From Bryobacterales bacterium (lineage in GTDB: Bacteria > Acidobacteriota > Terriglobia > Bryobacterales > Bryobacteraceae): a stretch of DNA of 64,000 bases. The notes under the pieces are model-generated. The model was not told where the DNA came from. It made no database searches and saw nothing but the letters and a program-made list of their open reading frames with translations. Below, piece after piece: positions 34,815 to 43,505 of the stretch (positions within the stretch are counted from its first letter, which is position 1; each line of letters opens with the position of its first letter). The position numbers were made by a program, and so were the translations under genes. The stretch lies in contig PLOR01000097.1 in NCBI GenBank assembly GCA_003142185.1, positions 63,523 to 127,522 of the forward strand. The letters are read 5' to 3'.

Positions 34815-35720
34815 TTGCCGGCCGTGCTGATCGACATCGCTCCCGCACCGTCCAAGCGGCCCGAGTGGCTGCGCGCGCCCGCGCCGGCCGGTGAAAACTA
34901 CCAGGACATCAAACAACTCGTCGGCCGCCTGCGCCTGCATACGGTTTGCGAAAGCGCCGCCTGCCCCAACGTGGGAGAGTGCTGGAACCACCGCACGGCC
35001 ACGTTCATGATTCTGGGCAATGTGTGCACCCGCCGCTGCGGATTCTGCGCGGTGGAAAAGGGCGCGCCGCTGCCGGTGGATTACGATGAGCCGCGGCGCG
35101 TGGCCGAGGCTGTGGCGGCCATGGGCTTGCAGTTCGCGGTCATCACCAGCGTCAATCGCGACGACCGGGAAGACGGCGGCGCGGAGCTGTTCGCGCTGGT
35201 CATCGGCGCGATCCGCCGCCGCGTCGAGGGCTGTGGCGTCGAAGTGCTGGTGCCCGATTTTCAGGGCAGCCGCGCGGCCGTCGAAACCGTGCTCGAAGCC
35301 GCGCCGGACGTGTTCAATCACAACACCGAAACCGTGCCGCGCCTCTACCGCCGGGTGCGCCTGGGCGCGCGCTACGAACGATCTCTCGACGTGCTGGCGC
35401 ATGCCAAGCGAACCGCGCCCGCGGTTCCCACCAAGTCCGGGTTGATGCTGGGACTGGGCGAAACCAACGCGGAAATCCTCCAGGTCATGCGCGACCTGCG
35501 GGCCAATCGGGTGGATATCCTCACCCTCGGGCAATACCTGCGGCCCTCGCCGAAGCACCTGCCCATCGTGCGCTACGCACCGCCGGAAGAATTCGCCGAG
35601 TTGCGGGTGGCTGCCCGCGAGATGGGCTTTGGCCACGTGGAGGCGGGCCCGCTGGTGCGCAGCTCGTATCACGCATCCGGGTTGGCGAACGGGACGAAAT
35701 CCATTTCGAGCCACGGATGA
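34815..35720 (+). CDS. lipA: Lipoyl synthase
   Basis: A 301-residue radical SAM enzyme that inserts two sulfurs into octanoyl groups of lipoyl domains. The auxiliary cluster motif is C45, C50 and C56 (CESAACPNVGEC), and the SAM cluster is C71, C75 and C78 (CTRRCGFC). DREDGGAELF, FNHNTETVPRLY and the C-terminal RSSYHA are also conserved. The start is TTG 34815 or GTG 34824. The last residues and stop lie in a short intergenic-type repeat (GATGAACACCGATGAACAC). No lipB is seen. Confidence 0.95.
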   Translation: MPAVLIDIAPAPSKRPEWLRAPAPAGENYQDIKQLVGRLRLHTVCESAACPNVGECWNHRTATFMILGNVCTRRCGFCAVEKGAPLPVDYDEPRRVAEAVAAMGLQFAVITSVNRDDREDGGAELFALVIGAIRRRVEGCGVEVLVPDFQGSRAAVETVLEAAPDVFNHNTETVPRLYRRVRLGARYERSLDVLAHAKRTAPAVPTKSGLMLGLGETNAEILQVMRDLRANRVDILTLGQYLRPSPKHLPIVRYAPPEEFAELRVAAREMGFGHVEAGPLVRSSYHASGLANGTKSISSHG

Positions 35721-35830
35721 ACACCGATGAACACAGATAAAACTCTTGTCATCGATCCGGGTTCCTCTGTGTTTATCGGGAGCCCTGATTTTTTCACGGC
35801 TTCTGGCGCTCGCGGCGCCGGCCCGCGGCG

Positions 35831-36688
35831 ATGACCGCTTCGCCGCTTCGCAACCGGCTGCTGCTGGTGGCGGCGGCGATTCTGTTTTCCACCGGCGGCG
35901 CGGCCATCAAAGCCGCGACCCTCACCGGTTGGCAAGTGGCTTGCTTTCGCGCGGGCGTAGCCGCCGTGGTTCTGCTGGCGGTGCTACCCGGGGCGCGCCG
36001 CGGCTGGAATTGGCGGATCGCTCCGGTGGCCGCGGCGTATGCCGCCACGTCGATCGCGTTCGCGATGGCGAACCGGCTCACCACCTCCGCGAACGCCATT
36101 TTCCTGCAATCCACCGCTCCGCTCTATCTGCTCCTGCTGGGCCCGCTGCTGCTCAAGGAACGCATCCACCGCGAGGGCCTGTTGTACATGCTGGCGGTTG
36201 CCGCGGGCATGGCGTTGTTCTTCGCCGGCGGCCAGCCGGCGCTGGCCACGGCGCCCGATCCGCCGCGCGGCAACATCGTCGCCCTGTTCTCGGGACTGGC
36301 GTTTGCGCTGTTGCTGGCCGGCTTGCGTTGGCTGGGCCGGCGCCCGGAACATGACGCGGGGCTGGCGGCGGTTGCCATGGGCAACGCGCTCGCCTGCTTG
36401 GCCACGCTGCCGATGGCGCTTCCGCTGCGGTCGCTTTCCTTTGCCGATGGCGCGGTGATCCTCTACCTCGGCGTATTCCAGATCGGCCTGGCCTATGTTT
36501 GTGTCACTCGCGCCGTGCGCCAGGTGACCGCCTTCGAGGCCAACACGGTGCTGCTGCTCGAACCGGCGCTGAATCCGGTTTGGGCGTGGATGGTTCACGG
36601 CGAGCGCCCGCCGGCGATGGCGTTGACTGGCGGCGCCATCATCCTTTCCGCCACGCTGGTGCACACGTGGCGCCAGCGGCGTGGCTGA
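35831..36688 (+). CDS. EamA/DMT-family transporter
   Basis: A 285-residue drug/metabolite transporter superfamily protein with ten predicted membrane helices arranged as two five-helix EamA repeats. The first ends near residue 135 (MALFFAGG) and the second begins near NIVALFSGLAFALLLAG. EANTVLLLEPALNPVWAWMVHGERP is the usual motif near the last helices. It probably exports small metabolites or amino acids; the substrate cannot be inferred. Confidence 0.85.
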   Translation: MTASPLRNRLLLVAAAILFSTGGAAIKAATLTGWQVACFRAGVAAVVLLAVLPGARRGWNWRIAPVAAAYAATSIAFAMANRLTTSANAIFLQSTAPLYLLLLGPLLLKERIHREGLLYMLAVAAGMALFFAGGQPALATAPDPPRGNIVALFSGLAFALLLAGLRWLGRRPEHDAGLAAVAMGNALACLATLPMALPLRSLSFADGAVILYLGVFQIGLAYVCVTRAVRQVTAFEANTVLLLEPALNPVWAWMVHGERPPAMALTGGAIILSATLVHTWRQRRG

Positions 36689-36713
36689 AGCAGGTTCGTG
36701 GGAAGGTTCCGGG

Positions 36714-37091
36714 TTAGTCTTCCAGGATCAGGTGCGCCAGTCCGTACTCGGCGGTGTGGGTTAAGGACAGTGAGATATGGCGCACGCCGAGCTTCTCCGC
36801 AACCCGCGCCGCCACGCCGTGCAGCCGCAGCGTGGGTTTTCCCGAAGGCAGGTTGGCTACCTCGAAATCCTGCCAGGTTACCCCGTGTCTCCAGCCGGTG
36901 CCGATGGCTTTCATGCCCGCTTCCTTGGCCGCAAACCGCGCCGCAAAGCGCTCGAAGCGGTTCGCTTTGCGCTCCACGTAAGCGATCTCCGACGGCGTGT
37001 AGACGCGCTCGATGAAGCGCCGGCCATAGCGCTCGACCAGGTGGCGCACGCGCGGTACCTCTGCCAGATCCACTCCCGTGCCGACGATCAT
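36714..37091 (-). CDS. acpS: Holo-ACP synthase
   Basis: A 125-residue phosphopantetheinyl transferase that activates acyl carrier protein. It begins MIVGTGVDLAEVPRV (catalytic Asp), with ERVYTPSEIAY, the FAARFAAKEAGMKAIGTG core with the metal-binding Glu, and HISLSLTHTAEYGLA. ATG 37091 overlaps the nikR stop (ATGA), giving translational coupling of a metal regulator with a lipid-synthesis enzyme. Confidence 0.93.
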   Translation of the reverse strand: MIVGTGVDLAEVPRVRHLVERYGRRFIERVYTPSEIAYVERKANRFERFAARFAAKEAGMKAIGTGWRHGVTWQDFEVANLPSGKPTLRLHGVAARVAEKLGVRHISLSLTHTAEYGLAHLILED

Positions 37092-37507
37092 TTGATCTCC
37101 GCACCCGAGGTGGTCAGGGTGAGTCGGCCGTGCTTGACGCCTTTCGTGCTGATCAACGCGTCCGCCAGCGAGCGCACGCCCCCGGCACGACCGCGAATCA
37201 CGATCACTTCCAGGCACAGGTCGTGATCCAGGTGCACATGCAGCGTCGAAAGAACCGAGCGGTGATACTCGTGCTGGATGCCGGTGAGTTTCTCTCCGAG
37301 CAGGCGCGCGTGGTGGTCGTAGACCAGCGTGACCGTCCCCACCACCTGGCTGTCCGGCGACTCCCAGGACTGTTCCACCAGTTCCTCGCGGATCATGTCG
37401 CGGAACGCCTCGCTGCGGTTGGTGTAGCCGTGTCCCGCGATCAAGCGGTCGAACCTCTCGAGCAAACCGGTGTCGATCGCCACTCCAATGCGGCTTAGTT
37501 CACTCAT
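37088..37507 (-). CDS. nikR: NikR-like nickel-responsive regulator
   Basis: A 139-residue ribbon-helix-helix repressor. Residues ~5-45 are the DNA-binding domain (RIGVAIDTGLLERFDRLIAGHGYTNRSEAFRDMIREEL). The ACT-like metal domain keeps all four high-affinity nickel ligands: H79, H90, H92 and C98 in EYHRSVLSTLHVHLDHDLCLE. It would repress nickel uptake when nickel is bound. No nickel transporter or hydrogenase/urease gene is in the window; acpS is the only cotranscribed gene seen. Confidence 0.92.
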   Translation of the reverse strand: MSELSRIGVAIDTGLLERFDRLIAGHGYTNRSEAFRDMIREELVEQSWESPDSQVVGTVTLVYDHHARLLGEKLTGIQHEYHRSVLSTLHVHLDHDLCLEVIVIRGRAGGVRSLADALISTKGVKHGRLTLTTSGAEIK

Positions 37508-37537
37508 TGCTACACATCGTAGCATTTGGTCAAGCGG

Positions 37538-37562
37538 GTGGGGCACGCTATATAGCTTGCCC
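37538..37562 (+). repeat. REP-like element, GTGG family A
   Basis: GTGG then GGCACGC-TATAT-AGCTTGCC, a variant of the element at 13291, 48403 and 62756, 31 bp upstream of nikR. Confidence 0.6.
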
Positions 37563-37664
37563 GGATCATATCCCGGTTGCGCTTCCGCAAAGCCATGGAG
37601 TAAGAGCCTGGCAGCCGGCTGGGCACGGATCGAGGTTCGCTTGAATTCCGGAGGGGAGAGCCTG

Positions 37665-37937
37665 TCAGGCCGGCTTGTTCTGCGCGGCGCGCTTGCGGTG
37701 CTCCGCCCAACGCTTTTTCTGCGCGGCCGCGATGCGTGCCCGCGCCCCCGCGCTAAGCACACGCCTGACCGCCGGCTTGGCCGGTGCAGCGGCAGCGGAA
37801 GAAAGAGGAACGCGCTTTCCCTTGAGTTGAGCCTCGATGCGGCGAATCTGATCTTCGATCTTTTGCTTCTCCACCTGATAACCCACCAGGGCCATTTGCA
37901 GCGTGGTTAAATCCTCTAAGCTTCTGCCTCTTGGCAT
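37665..37937 (-). CDS. Small basic hypothetical protein
   Basis: 90 residues from ATG 37937 with GGGAGAG four bases upstream. The N-terminal half is a helix with coiled-coil character (LTTLQMALVGYQVEKQKIEDQIRRIEAQL), then an Ala/Pro linker, and the end is strongly basic: SAGARARIAAAQKKRWAEHRKR. I have seen this last motif in many acidobacterial small proteins without known function; nucleic-acid binding is a guess. Confidence 0.65.
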   Translation of the reverse strand: MPRGRSLEDLTTLQMALVGYQVEKQKIEDQIRRIEAQLKGKRVPLSSAAAAPAKPAVRRVLSAGARARIAAAQKKRWAEHRKRAAQNKPA

Positions 37938-37959
37938 AAATCTCTCCCGCATAAATATA

Positions 37960-37985
37960 ACATACCAATTGCAGGCTTGTGTCAA
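37960..37985 (-). promoter_or_regulatory. Promoter for the small basic protein gene
   Basis: Read on the minus strand, a perfect TTGACA (37985-37980) is followed 17 bp later by a weak TGTTAT -10. This lies in an unusually AT-rich stretch of the window. Confidence 0.45.
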
Positions 37986-38022
37986 GATTAGTTATGTCAT
38001 CCTGGAGGAACGCTAAAAGGAT

Positions 38023-38481
38023 ATGCGGGCGCTAATTCAACGTGTAACAGAAGCTAAGGTTAGTGTTGATGAAAGTACTATTGGATCTATACGTAAGGGA
38101 TTACTCGCTTTTGTGGGTATAAGCCGAACCGATACGACTCTTGATGCGGACTATGTGCTCGGAAAAGTGCTCGGCCTGCGTATCTTCCCGGACGACGACG
38201 GCAAGATGAACCGCAACGTCGAAGAAGCTGGCGGGGCGCTGTTGGTGGTGTCGCAGTTCACACTCTATGGAGATTGCCGTAAGGGGCGGCGCCCTAGTTT
38301 TGATAACGCCGCGCCGCCGGAACAGGCGCTTGCGCTGTATAACTACTTGGTCGAGTCAGCCAGGCGTGGACCAGTACGGGTTGAAACCGGAGTTTTCCAG
38401 GCACACATGCAAGTACACCTGATTAACGACGGCCCAGTCACCATCTGGATTGAGTCGGAACGTACTCCCAGCCGTGTCTGA
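38023..38481 (+). CDS. dtd: D-aminoacyl-tRNA deacylase
   Basis: A 152-residue DTD that hydrolyses D-amino acids mischarged on tRNA, and also glycine from tRNA-Ala. It begins MRALIQRVTEAKVSVDE; the SQFTLYGD motif and NDGPVTIWIES form the active site at the dimer interface. GGAGGAA and AAAAGGAT precede the ATG. The first ~35 codons use AT-rich synonyms (GTTAGTGTTGATGAAAGTAC), unlike any neighbour; the rest returns to high GC. Confidence 0.94.
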   Translation: MRALIQRVTEAKVSVDESTIGSIRKGLLAFVGISRTDTTLDADYVLGKVLGLRIFPDDDGKMNRNVEEAGGALLVVSQFTLYGDCRKGRRPSFDNAAPPEQALALYNYLVESARRGPVRVETGVFQAHMQVHLINDGPVTIWIESERTPSRV

Positions 38482-38498
38482 GTCGCCAGCACCATCCC

Positions 38499-39836
38499 CT
38501 ATTGCCGATTGAGGTACTTATCGTACAGTCGAGTCTGTTTGCTGCTAAGTTCGATTTCCTGGCCGCGGATGAACACATGTTTGACCTGGGTTTGGATCTC
38601 CAGCGGATCGCCCGTAGTCACCATCAGATCGGCGGACTTGTCTTTCTCGAGGGAGCCAAGCTGGTCGCCGGCGCCCCAAATCTGCGCCGGGTTGATGGTG
38701 ATCGCCTTGAGCGCCTCTTCCTGAGGCAACCCGAAAGCCACCGCGGTCGCAGCCTGATAGGGCAAGTTTCTGACAAACTGATTGTCAAACGTGCCGAAAG
38801 CGAACTTAATTCCGGCCTTATAAGCTTCCCCCGGCAGCGTGAACGCCTGATCGTAGGGATCGTCTTGGCCGCGCGGCAGCGCGAGGACTCTCCCCAGAAT
38901 CACTGGTATGTTCTTGGCTTTCAGTTCAGCGGCTGCACTTCCCAACTCGCGCGGCTGCATGATGACGATCTTTACGTTCTGCTTCTCGGCGAACTGAATG
39001 GCATCATGGATCGAGCGCGGCGTGGCAGCGGCGATCGCCACCGGGAGTTTGCCATCCAGCACCGGCAACATGGCCTCGTACTTAAGGTCGCGCACGAAGC
39101 CAGGCAAATTGGCGGCCTTGGCTTTCTGATACCGGCGGGCTTCATCGAAAAAGTCCGCCAGCTTCGCCACTTCCTGCTGGTACGTGCGCGTCATCTCGGT
39201 GAAAGTCACTGCGCCGGTCTCGCCCGCGAGTCCGGCAATGTTCTCCGGCACGGGACCGCCGCGTCCGCCGGGGGGGCCCAAAATCGGAAACCGGACCTGC
39301 ACCGCGGCCGAACCGGAGACCGCCATATCTTCCCAGGTCCGGCCGAAAGTGTGGATAAGGGCGGCCTGCCCGGAGATGTATTGTGGCGGACGGCCGCGGC
39401 CGCCGCCGCCCTCGCCGCCGCCGGTGCCGGCCGGAAAGGTCATCACACTGGTAATGCCGGCGATCCGCACCACGGCGAAGTGTTCACTATCCGGATTCAC
39501 CGCGGCCAGCGCGCGTAACTGCGGCATGAACTCGCCCAGTTCGCCGGTGTCCACGGTCTCGCGGATCATCTCTATCTCGGAGAGCCCCAATTCGGTCCCG
39601 GAGTCGATCATTCCCGGGTAAACGCGGAGCCCCTTGCCATCCACCACACGCACGCCCTTGGGCACCACGATCTTGGCGCCAATCTCGGCGATTTTTCCAT
39701 CCAGCACCAGAATCGACACGCCTTTGACGGGCGCGCTCGTGACCGGATAGACATCCGCACCGCGAATCAGCACGCTGTTGTTCGAGGCCGCGCCGGCGGC
39801 CAGCCCGCAACCGATCAGAATCCCCAGCAGTTTCAT
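38499..39836 (-). CDS. Exported amidohydrolase-like protein lacking the HxH metal motif
   Basis: 445 residues with a signal peptide and amidohydrolase-type composite domain (VLIRGADVYPVTSAPVKGVSILVLDGKIAEIG) followed by a barrel and a closing ALKAITINPAQIWG, SLEKDKSADLMV. Where active enzymes have HxH after PGMID, this one reads SGTELGL, and later His ligands are also missing, so metal-dependent hydrolysis looks unlikely. Its start overlaps the preceding gene's stop (ATGA). A Gly-rich insert (TGGGEGGGGRGR) is present. Confidence 0.85.
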   Translation of the reverse strand: MKLLGILIGCGLAAGAASNNSVLIRGADVYPVTSAPVKGVSILVLDGKIAEIGAKIVVPKGVRVVDGKGLRVYPGMIDSGTELGLSEIEMIRETVDTGELGEFMPQLRALAAVNPDSEHFAVVRIAGITSVMTFPAGTGGGEGGGGRGRPPQYISGQAALIHTFGRTWEDMAVSGSAAVQVRFPILGPPGGRGGPVPENIAGLAGETGAVTFTEMTRTYQQEVAKLADFFDEARRYQKAKAANLPGFVRDLKYEAMLPVLDGKLPVAIAAATPRSIHDAIQFAEKQNVKIVIMQPRELGSAAAELKAKNIPVILGRVLALPRGQDDPYDQAFTLPGEAYKAGIKFAFGTFDNQFVRNLPYQAATAVAFGLPQEEALKAITINPAQIWGAGDQLGSLEKDKSADLMVTTGDPLEIQTQVKHVFIRGQEIELSSKQTRLYDKYLNRQ

Positions 39837-41173
39837 TCGACTGGCCTCCTGCCGCCCGCCGGCTTGGGCTGGCTCTGCTTTTCCTTTTCGATCAACTTCT
39901 GTTTCTCCAGGGCCTTCGCCGGCCGGCCGCTGACGTCGCTGTCGCGGTCGAAATAGAGTTGGCCGTCGATCAGCACCTTCTGCACCTTGGCGTAGTCGGA
40001 GAGCGGATACTTATCGTAGATCGCCAGGTCGGCGTCCTTGCCCGCCTCGATCGAGCCAACCCGGCCGTCGATTCCCAGTTGCTTAGCCGGGTTGATCGTC
40101 ACCATCGCCAGCGCGTCGGTTTCATTCATCCCGCCGTACTTCATCGCCTTGGCTGCCTCCGTGTTCAGGTGCCGCATCAGTTCCTCGTCGTCGCTGTTCA
40201 AGCTGACCACGATGCCCTTCTTCTGCATAAGGGCGGCATTGTACGGAATCGCGTCGTAAGCTTCAATCTTGTACGCCCACCAGTCGCTGAAAGTGGAAGC
40301 ACCGGTGCCCGACGCGGCGATCTCCTCGGCCACCTTATAGCCTTCCAGGACGTGCTGTAGCGTGCGGATCTTGAATCCGTAATCGTCCGCCACCCGCAGC
40401 AGCATGAGGATCTCGTCCTCCCGGTAACAATGAGCGTGGACGTACCGCTTGCCTTCCAGCACCTCCTTGAGCGGCTCCAGCTTCAGGTCTTTGCGGGGAG
40501 GGATGGGATGCTCACCGCGCGCCACTTTAGCGCCGTACTCGTCCCATTCGGCCTTGTAATCCTTGGCTTCGTTCAGGGCTTCGCGGATGGTGTCTTCCAC
40601 GCCCATGCGCGTCGCCGGATAGCGGGCCGCGGTTTGCGTGGCGCCCCGGCCGCCCTGCGGGTTGCCGGAACGCTTGGGGTTTTCGCCCAAGGCGAACTTG
40701 ATGCCGGGCATCGCGCCTTCGAAGATCATGCCTTGGGCGTCTTTGCCCCAGCGCATTTTCAGTACAAGGGTTTGGCCGCCGATGGGATTGGCCGAGCCGT
40801 GCAGGATGTTGGCGGTGGTCACGCCGCCCGCCAGTGCGCGGTAGATGGCGATGTCTTCGGGGTTGATCACGTCCTTGATGTTCACCATCGACGAAACCGA
40901 GACGCTGCCCTCATTCACGTTGCCGTCCACCGCGATGTGTGAGTGGCAATCGATGATGCCGGGTATTACGTACTGGCCTCCCGCGTCGATCACGGTGGCG
41001 TTTTGCGGCATCATCACTTTCTCGCCGACCTCGGCGATTTTCCCGTCCTTGATCACCACCGACCCTTGCAGGGTGCCCTTGGTCACTGTCATGATGGTGG
41101 CGTTCTGGATCACGATGTTTTGGGCGTACAGAGGCGCCAGCGCGGCCAGCGCCACAATCCAGGATTTTCTCAT
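39833..41173 (-). CDS. Exported amidohydrolase with intact metal site
   Basis: 446 residues, signal peptide MRKSWIVALAALAPLYAQ. This middle gene of three keeps the metal ligands: CHSHIAV after PGIID, a candidate Lys (GIKFALGENPKR), H in YVHAHCYRED, H in TLQHVLEGYK and D in SLNSDDEEL. It resembles imidazolonepropionase/dipeptidase-like amidohydrolases annotated as exported in Bacteroidota and Acidobacteriota. It overlaps both neighbours by 4 bp, indicating strict cotranslation with the two degenerate relatives. Confidence 0.87.
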   Translation of the reverse strand: MRKSWIVALAALAPLYAQNIVIQNATIMTVTKGTLQGSVVIKDGKIAEVGEKVMMPQNATVIDAGGQYVIPGIIDCHSHIAVDGNVNEGSVSVSSMVNIKDVINPEDIAIYRALAGGVTTANILHGSANPIGGQTLVLKMRWGKDAQGMIFEGAMPGIKFALGENPKRSGNPQGGRGATQTAARYPATRMGVEDTIREALNEAKDYKAEWDEYGAKVARGEHPIPPRKDLKLEPLKEVLEGKRYVHAHCYREDEILMLLRVADDYGFKIRTLQHVLEGYKVAEEIAASGTGASTFSDWWAYKIEAYDAIPYNAALMQKKGIVVSLNSDDEELMRHLNTEAAKAMKYGGMNETDALAMVTINPAKQLGIDGRVGSIEAGKDADLAIYDKYPLSDYAKVQKVLIDGQLYFDRDSDVSGRPAKALEKQKLIEKEKQSQPKPAGGRRPVE

Positions 41174-42570
41174 TGGCTTACTCCGGGTTCTTCGGTCGCG
41201 CCGCGCCCGCCGCCCGCGGGGGGTTCGGGGGCAGGCTTGTACTGCTTGCCGTCGACGAAGATCATTTCGATCTGCGTGTGGTCGTCGAACAGGTCGCCCT
41301 TGGTGACCACCAGGTTGGCGATCTTGCCAGCCTCGATGCTGCCCATGCGGTCCGCCACACCGTAGATTTCGGCGGGTGAAAGGGTCAGCGCGCGAATCGC
41401 ATCCTGGCGCGCCAGGCCGGCGTCAATCGCCTTCTTCACCGCGCGCTGCAGCTCCCGCGGCTGGTCCAGACCGTCGGAGTACAGCGCGAACGGAACTCCG
41501 GCCTTTTGCAGCAAGCCCGGCGCCGCCGGACCCTGGTCGATGTTTTCGAGCGAACGCATGGTCCGGTAGGCCTCCGGATCGGGATCGCGCGGCGCCTCGC
41601 TCCAGTGCATGCTCACCAGCACGGGCGAACCATATTTCTTGAGCAGCGGCGCCGCCTCGGGCCTGTAAGCTTCCCGCATGCCGTACAGAATCACCGGCTG
41701 TTGCAGCTCCGCGGCGAAACGCAGCATACGATCCATTTCCACCACCCGATTGGCCGGCAGCAAAATGCGCTTGGATTCGAGCACGCCCTCCAACGCCCGG
41801 TCATACGGCGGCCGCTCCATGCCGCGCGGCGAGTGCGCGTAAGCCTCTTTCAACAGCTTGTAATGCTCGGCATCCAGATAAATCTGGCGGATGTAGGCGA
41901 TGTAGCCCATCAGCGCATTGGGAAAGCCCGCGCCGAAACCGCCGAACATCCCACCGCCGCGCGAAACGGCCAGGTACTGCCCCACCGCCGGGACCACCAC
42001 CATTTCGCCAGCCCGCTCCGCCGAAGCCAGGTCTATGATCGACCCTTGCCCGCCGAATATGGCACGCGCGGGAAAGGTCACGGTGGTAGTGAAGCCGGCG
42101 CTGCGGACGGATTCGATGCGGTGGTCGGATGGATCGATCTCATTGGCTGCCAGAATCCAGCTCGTGGTGGCGGGACGGTCCTCCGGCCCCTTTGCCGGCG
42201 TCACCGGCGCGGCAGCAGTGGCCGGCGCGGTGGCGGGGGATGGCGGGGGCGCGGGCGTTGTCGTTGTTTGGCCGCGCCCGCCGCGCCCGGCCGGCGGCGG
42301 GGCAAGACTGGGAATGCCAACCGTACTCAAGCTGTCGATCAGCCCGGGGTAAACCGTCATGCCTTCGCCGTCGATGACCCAGGCGCCGGCGGGAACGGCC
42401 AGGTTCTCGCCGACCGCCTCGATCAGACCGTTCCGCACCACCACGGTGCCTTTGTCGATCACCGGCCCGCTCACCGTAACGATCTTGGCGTTGCGAATGG
42501 CCAGCGTGCGCGGATTCTCGGCAATGGCCCAGGCGCACAGCAGCAGTAGAGCTGGAACCAGTTTCCTCAT
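41170..42570 (-). CDS. Exported amidohydrolase-like protein lacking HxH, first in operon
   Basis: 466 residues from ATG 42570 with signal peptide MRKLVPALLLLCAWAIA. The composite-domain start (LAIRNAKIVTVSGPVIDKGTVVVRNGLIEAVG) and end (ALTLSPAEIYGVADRMGSIEAGKIANLVV) are typical, but PGLIDSLSTVG replaces the HxH motif. A low-complexity Ala/Pro/Thr insert (~105-145) follows. It is likely a non-catalytic subunit or scaffold partner of the intact paralogue encoded next. Confidence 0.85.
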   Translation of the reverse strand: MRKLVPALLLLCAWAIAENPRTLAIRNAKIVTVSGPVIDKGTVVVRNGLIEAVGENLAVPAGAWVIDGEGMTVYPGLIDSLSTVGIPSLAPPPAGRGGRGQTTTTPAPPPSPATAPATAAAPVTPAKGPEDRPATTSWILAANEIDPSDHRIESVRSAGFTTTVTFPARAIFGGQGSIIDLASAERAGEMVVVPAVGQYLAVSRGGGMFGGFGAGFPNALMGYIAYIRQIYLDAEHYKLLKEAYAHSPRGMERPPYDRALEGVLESKRILLPANRVVEMDRMLRFAAELQQPVILYGMREAYRPEAAPLLKKYGSPVLVSMHWSEAPRDPDPEAYRTMRSLENIDQGPAAPGLLQKAGVPFALYSDGLDQPRELQRAVKKAIDAGLARQDAIRALTLSPAEIYGVADRMGSIEAGKIANLVVTKGDLFDDHTQIEMIFVDGKQYKPAPEPPAGGGRGATEEPGVSQ

Positions 42571-42663
42571 AAACAAGACTGTAACCCGAATTGCGCCTTG
42601 CTTCAAAAGCCGGGCCGTTGACGGCGCAGCGAGCGGAGTACGGAAATGTCCGCAGTCCAGGCG

Positions 42664-43431
42664 TCAGGGCTTGCGGAACGTCAGGCAGTACTCGTTGCCC
42701 GCGCTAACCAGCCGCGTCTGAATCTCGCGCATTCCGGCGGGTACAAGGTCTGTGGGAGCGGAGGCCAATCTGTCCTCGCTGGCATAGTAACGCCGCGTAA
42801 AAGGATTCTCCCGATACTGCTGGCTCACCACCTTCTCGGTCTCGTCGATGATCACGATCTTCGTTCCCGGCTTGGCGACGCGAATCATCTCCGCGATGGC
42901 GCGCGCCTTGTCACTGAAGAAATTGATGCCGCCGACGTGATAAACGCAATCGAAGACCGCGTCGCGAAACGGCAGCCGCTCGCCTTCGCCATGAAACAGA
43001 TTCGCGCTGCGATGCCACCGCTTCAGGTTGTGGCGGCATCGGCGCAGCATGCCCCACGACAAATCGAGGCCGAAGAACTCGATGTCCTCGCGAAGAAAGG
43101 GCAGGTTGCCACCGGTGCCCACCGATACTTCCAGGACGCGCGCGCCGGCCGGGACTTCCAGTTCCGGAATGAACCCCAGGCGGCGGTCCGGCTTACGCGA
43201 GATCCAGTAGAAGAGCCGCTCGGCGAGGTCATAGCCCGGCGCCAGGCGGTCATACATGGTCTGATACTTTCGGTTTCTCCCCGAAGCCTCCTGGAGAAAC
43301 ACGGCGATCCCCTCGCGGATCGGGTAACTCTGTCCGGATTTCGGGTTTATCAGACAGTTATCGCCCAACTCCAGAGGGTCATGCGTCTCCGGGTCGCTCA
43401 GCAACTCTAAGACTCGCGGGTCCAGGGTCAT
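42664..43431 (-). CDS. Class I methyltransferase with Trm112-like N-terminus
   Basis: 255 residues. The first ~50 (VLELLSDPETHDPLEL, SGQSYPIREGIAVFL) resemble a Trm112-like domain, though the zinc cysteines are absent. Then comes a UbiE/Coq5-type methyltransferase: YDLAERLFYWISRKPDRR, the SAM loop VLEVSVGTGGNLPF, EGERLPFRDAVFDCVYHVGGINFF and RVAKPGTKIVIIDETEKV. Quinone or lipid methylation is plausible; no menaquinone genes adjoin. Confidence 0.82.
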   Translation of the reverse strand: MTLDPRVLELLSDPETHDPLELGDNCLINPKSGQSYPIREGIAVFLQEASGRNRKYQTMYDRLAPGYDLAERLFYWISRKPDRRLGFIPELEVPAGARVLEVSVGTGGNLPFLREDIEFFGLDLSWGMLRRCRHNLKRWHRSANLFHGEGERLPFRDAVFDCVYHVGGINFFSDKARAIAEMIRVAKPGTKIVIIDETEKVVSQQYRENPFTRRYYASEDRLASAPTDLVPAGMREIQTRLVSAGNEYCLTFRKP

Positions 43432-43505
43432 ATCACACTAATACGGTCTTTTATGATGAATTGGTTCCCTGGATTTCATTCAACCATCTGACACCTGGGC
43501 CGCCG

